Below are positions 61,322 to 64,000 of a DNA stretch of 64,000 nt, piece by piece (the first letter of the stretch is position 1; every line of letters starts with the position of its first letter). Below the pieces are notes generated by a model. The model was not told where the DNA came from. It worked only from the letters and a program-made list of their open reading frames with translations, and made no database searches. The DNA comes from an uncultured Clostridia bacterium (GTDB taxonomy: Bacteria; Bacillota; Clostridia; TANB77; CAG-508): the NCBI GenBank assembly GCA_946529215.1, contig CAMMZC010000002.1:96457-160456 (forward strand). Reading direction: 5' to 3'. Both the position numbers and the translations under genes were made by a program.

Positions 61322-62683
61322 ATGGAAGAAACAATAATTGAAAAAATTCAAGAATTAGTTAAAAGTAGAAGAATTGCACAATTACGTGAATTATTAGAAA
61401 GTATAAATAGTGCTGATTTCCCGTCCCTTTTCGAAGAATTAGATGATGAAGATATGGTAGTAATTTTTAGATTATTACCAAAAGATAAAGCTTCTGATGT
61501 TTTTGTAGAACTAGACCCAGATTTACAAGAAAAACTTATAAATAACTTTACAGATAAAGAACTTAAAGTTGTAGTAGATGACCTATTTATGGATGATACA
61601 GTTGACCTTATAGAAGAAATGCCATCAAGTGTTGTAAAAAGAATTTTAAAAAACATTAAACCTTCAGATAGAAAAATTATTAATGAATTACTTAAATTTC
61701 CTGAAGATAGTGCAGGAAGTATTATGACAACAGAGATGGTTGAGCTTAAAGAAAATATGACAGTTGACAAAGCTTTTCAAATTATAAAAGACACAGGAAT
61801 AGACAAAGAGACAATATATATTTGCTATGTAGTAGATAATTCAAGAAAATTGATTGGAACAGTTGCAATTAAAGATTTGCTTATTTCTGAAAGAGATGTT
61901 TTAATAAAAGATATTTTAGAAGATAATGTAATAAGTGTTCTAACAACAGAAGATCAAGAAGCTGTTGCAAAGATGTTTGATAAATATAACTTTATGGCTA
62001 TGCCTGTTGTAGACAAAGAAGATAGATTAGTTGGTATTGTTACAATAGACGATGCTATTGACGTTATGCAAGATGAGAACACAGAGGACTTTGAAAAAAT
62101 GGCTGCTATGACTCCTACAGAAGATACATATTTTAAAACAAGTGTATTTAAACATGCAAAAAATAGAATTGTTTGGCTTTTATTTCTTATGTTATCATCA
62201 ACATTTACAGGATTATTATTAGAAAAATTCCAAGCTGCAATATCTGCTGTTCCTTTACTTGTAGCATTTATTCCAACAATAATGGATACAGGCGGAAATT
62301 GTGGTTCTCAAAGTTCAACACTTATAATCAGAGGTTTGGCGTTAGACGAAATAAAACTTTCAGACTTATTTAAAGCTGTATGGAAAGAAATTCGTGTTTC
62401 ATTTTTAATTGGAGCTGTACTTGCAATAGTTACAGGACTTAGAATATTCTTACAATATGACGGAATTCATAATGACCAAAGTATAAAAATAGCTTTTGTT
62501 GTAGGAGTCACTCTAATGGCAACTGCAATGATTGCAGAGGTTATGGGATGTGTTCTTCCTATGTTTGCAAAAAAATTAAAATTGGACCCAGCAATTATGG
62601 CTTCACCACTAATTACTACAGTTGTAGATTTATGCTCAATGCTTGTGTTCTTTAGTATTGCAACTGCGGTAATGGGATTGTAG
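61322..62683 (+). CDS. mgtE: Magnesium transporter MgtE
   Basis: The 453-residue protein has the superhelical N domain (residues about 1-130, LEELDDEDMVVIFRLLPKD), two CBS domains (about 130-255) and five membrane helices starting near 285. PLLVAFIPTIMDTGGNCGSQSSTLIIRGLA is the pore signature with the ion-binding Asp/Asn region. MgtE is a Mg-gated channel that closes when cytoplasmic Mg is high. Control by an Mg riboswitch is not visible in the leader. AAAGGGG precedes the ATG. Confidence 0.97.
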   Translation: MEETIIEKIQELVKSRRIAQLRELLESINSADFPSLFEELDDEDMVVIFRLLPKDKASDVFVELDPDLQEKLINNFTDKELKVVVDDLFMDDTVDLIEEMPSSVVKRILKNIKPSDRKIINELLKFPEDSAGSIMTTEMVELKENMTVDKAFQIIKDTGIDKETIYICYVVDNSRKLIGTVAIKDLLISERDVLIKDILEDNVISVLTTEDQEAVAKMFDKYNFMAMPVVDKEDRLVGIVTIDDAIDVMQDENTEDFEKMAAMTPTEDTYFKTSVFKHAKNRIVWLLFLMLSSTFTGLLLEKFQAAISAVPLLVAFIPTIMDTGGNCGSQSSTLIIRGLALDEIKLSDLFKAVWKEIRVSFLIGAVLAIVTGLRIFLQYDGIHNDQSIKIAFVVGVTLMATAMIAEVMGCVLPMFAKKLKLDPAIMASPLITTVVDLCSMLVFFSIATAVMGL

Positions 62684-62707
62684 TCAAATCTAGATTTAAA
62701 AATATAT

Positions 62708-62748
62708 AAAAGAATAGCTTTGTTAAATTGTGTTGCTATTCTTTTTTT
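62708..62748 (+). terminator. Terminator of mgtE
   Basis: AAAAGAATAGC pairs with GCTATTCTTTT across a 16-base loop, with a run of T. Confidence 0.8.
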
Positions 62749-62800
62749 ATGTCATATATCTACAAAAATTACCCATTTATCGTAATAACTTTAAAAAATA

Positions 62801-62829
62801 TTGCAACTATAAATTAAAATTGATATAAT
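62801..62829 (+). promoter_or_regulatory. Sigma-A promoter of the LytTR gene
   Basis: TTGCAA and TATAAT are 17 bases apart with TGA before the -10 box, 25 bases before the ATG. Confidence 0.75.
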
Positions 62830-62853
62830 AAAATCAAGAAAGGGGAAAGAAAA

Positions 62854-63318
62854 ATGAATATTAAAGTACGTACTAATATTTCAAATGAATATGAAAATAT
62901 AGAAATTGTAATAAATGCACCTGAAAAGAATAATCAAGTATTAAACATAGAAAATGATTTATTAAGAATAAGCTCAAATACAATAGAAAAAGTTATAGGA
63001 ATGCAAGAAAATTATATTTTCATAATAAATGTATCAGATGTAATTACATTTTATAGTGAAGAAAAAAATAATTTCGCCAAAACAAAAGATGGTATTTTCA
63101 AAATAAAAGAAAAGTTATATTTTTTAGAAGAAAATTTACCTCAGAAAAGTTTTATTAGAATTTCAAATTCAGTAATTGTAAATATAGAAAAAGTTAAATG
63201 TTTCAACACAAGTATTATTGGAAGTATTTTAGTTAAATTGACTGATGGAACAGAGGAATATGTTTCAAAAAGAAGAGTTTCAGATGTTATGAAATTTTTG
63301 AAGAATAGGAGGGATTGA
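62854..63318 (+). CDS. LytTR-domain DNA-binding regulator
   Basis: The 154-residue protein has an unassigned N-terminal part and a C-terminal LytTR domain (VSDVITFYSEEKNNFAKTKDG, LPQKSFIRISNSVIVNIEKV, LVKLTDGTEEYVSKRRVSDVMKFL). It lacks a receiver domain, as in the short LytTR regulators that pair with a DUF3021 membrane protein, which is exactly what follows two bases later. Such pairs are thought to regulate their own promoter, with the membrane protein restraining the regulator. AAGGGG precedes the ATG. Confidence 0.88.
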   Translation: MNIKVRTNISNEYENIEIVINAPEKNNQVLNIENDLLRISSNTIEKVIGMQENYIFIINVSDVITFYSEEKNNFAKTKDGIFKIKEKLYFLEENLPQKSFIRISNSVIVNIEKVKCFNTSIIGSILVKLTDGTEEYVSKRRVSDVMKFLKNRRD

Positions 63319-63319
63319 T

Positions 63320-63925
63320 ATGAAGAGTTTAAAAAAATTATTATTATGTATTATTGTATCTATATTGATTGCAAATTTTATAATAATGGGAGTAACAATT
63401 GTTGATATAATATTTGAACATCCAACTAGTAGTATTCAAATTTTTAGAGATAACAAGGACAATGAAGAATTAATTGGATATTATAAAGGATTTGAAGAAC
63501 AAATGATTAAAATAAAAGAATCTGATCCAAAACAGTATACTGCTGACTTTCCAATTTTTGGTATGTTTGCTACAACTATGCCTTTAACAGTATTAGGTCC
63601 AATGCTTAGTATGTATATTTTATCAATAGTTGTAGGCATTATAGTAGGAATAATTGTATATTTAATTTTTATAGAAAATAAAAAGGGGATGGAAGCTGTT
63701 ATAGCTTTTACAATATGCTTCTATATAACATTATTACTATATAGGGGATTAATGGCAATATCAGAATTAACAAGTAATTTAATATATAACCAATATGACG
63801 AATTCGAATGGTATCAATTATTTGTAGGATATGCAATTACATTTGCTGTGTTATATGTTGTAAATATGATATATCAAAAAGCCACTACTAAAAAACTTAA
63901 TAAAGAATTAAATAAAAAAATGTAG
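63320..63925 (+). CDS. DUF3021-type membrane protein, LytTR partner
   Basis: The 201-residue protein has four membrane segments (about 8-30, 88-118, 124-145 and 165-187) with a loop of about 55 residues between the first and second (FEHPTSSIQIFRDNKD to QYTADFPIFGMF). Most DUF3021 proteins are near 140 residues, so the added loop, probably extracellular, is unusual and might sense a signal. The family call relies on topology and the adjacent LytTR gene. AGGAGG lies inside the end of the LytTR gene. Confidence 0.65.
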   Translation: MKSLKKLLLCIIVSILIANFIIMGVTIVDIIFEHPTSSIQIFRDNKDNEELIGYYKGFEEQMIKIKESDPKQYTADFPIFGMFATTMPLTVLGPMLSMYILSIVVGIIVGIIVYLIFIENKKGMEAVIAFTICFYITLLLYRGLMAISELTSNLIYNQYDEFEWYQLFVGYAITFAVLYVVNMIYQKATTKKLNKELNKKM

Positions 63926-63951
63926 CAATAAAAAAATTTAATATGGAAAAA

Positions 63952-63978
63952 AAAACTACCCGTTCAACGGGTAGTTTT
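63952..63978 (+). terminator. Terminator hairpin
   Basis: AAAACTACCCG pairs perfectly with CGGGTAGTTTT around TTCAA. It follows the DUF3021 gene and works in both directions. Confidence 0.8.
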
Positions 63979-63983
63979 GAATA

Positions 63984-63996
63984 GCCCTATAAGGGC
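63984..63996. other. Second hairpin at window edge
   Basis: GCCCT and AGGGC pair around ATA, 5 bases after the previous hairpin. Twin hairpins of this kind also occur at IS200/IS605 ends, but the window ends before that can be judged. Confidence 0.4.
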
Positions 63997-64000
63997 ATAT

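Noticed and set aside
61348-61770. 140-residue minus-strand ORF opposite mgtE
   Set aside because: Low-complexity Ser/Leu shadow of the MgtE N domain with no supporting signals.
1-64000. Prophage, restriction, toxin-antitoxin or CRISPR-Cas system
   Set aside because: No integrase, nuclease module, toxin pair or Cas protein was recognised among the translations; the unusual content is small repeats and lineage-specific proteins.

Overview
The window is one contiguous piece of a very AT-rich, low-GC Firmicutes (Clostridia-type) chromosome. The coding style is strongly Firmicute: GGAGG ribosome binding sites, occasional TTG/GTG starts, short U-tract terminators and sigma-A promoters with 16-17 bp spacers. 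A complete spoIIIAA-AH operon plus spoVS show that the organism descends from, or still is, an endospore former. Gene order (nusA-rnpM-infB-rbfA-nrnA-truB, remA-rpoZ-gmk, prpC-prkC) supports a gut-type Clostridia genome; the species cannot be named from the sequence alone. No prophage, CRISPR array, complete insertion sequence or rRNA operon is visible.

Layout. 1-7.7 kb: transcription/translation cluster (3' part of nusA, rnpM, infB, two unknown small genes, rbfA, nrnA, a small nuclease-like remnant, truB). 7.7-9.5 kb: an exported transglutaminase-like protein, then about 550 bp of non-coding DNA holding several small repeats and a tRNA-Glu(CTC). 9.5-14.5 kb: a membrane protein, remA, rpoZ, gmk, a small unknown monocistronic gene, lysS and two unknown genes. 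14.7-19.2 kb: a BY-kinase-like ATPase with a long coiled-coil tail, and a large unknown coiled-coil protein. 19.3-25.6 kb: site-2 protease, PP2C phosphatase, PASTA kinase, valS. 25.9-31.8 kb: DUF1846 protein, pyrG, a CmpB-like membrane protein with an 11-residue-repeat tail, ymdB, a minus-strand coiled-coil gene with a 42-bp tandem repeat, and spoVS with candidate Spo0A boxes. 32-36 kb: membrane-anchored solute-binding protein, recA, recX, scpA. 36.1-38.9 kb (minus strand): large surface protein and yebC. 39.2-46.5 kb: spoIIIAA-AH and murD. 46.7-50.9 kb: unknown minus-strand gene, dCMP deaminase, lepA, SpoU methyltransferase. 50.9-59.7 kb: exported CAP-domain protein, tandem-Nudix-like protein (minus), pta, two acetate kinases, HAD nucleotidase, a duplicated-domain unknown. 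59.8-64 kb: der, mgtE, LytTR regulator with DUF3021 partner, and two hairpins at the window edge.

Working together: prpC/prkC form an antagonistic cell-wall signalling pair; pta and ackA form the acetyl-CoA to acetate energy route; spoIIIAA-AH build the mother-cell part of the feeding channel; recA/recX are an effector-modulator pair; the nusA-truB cluster covers transcription elongation, initiation and ribosome/tRNA maturation.

The most unusual signals are non-coding. Several families of short dispersed intergenic elements recur: an 86-96 bp element with 20-bp terminal inverted repeats, a GGTTCC/GGGACGG palindrome family, a terminator that doubles as a promoter -35 box, and two hairpin motifs that interrupt the spoIIIA operon. 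Among proteins, the kinase plus coiled-coil pair at 14.7-19.2 kb, the tandem-Nudix-like protein, and two proteins with internal duplications are the best candidates for undescribed biology. All functional calls come from reading the translations; no database search was run.
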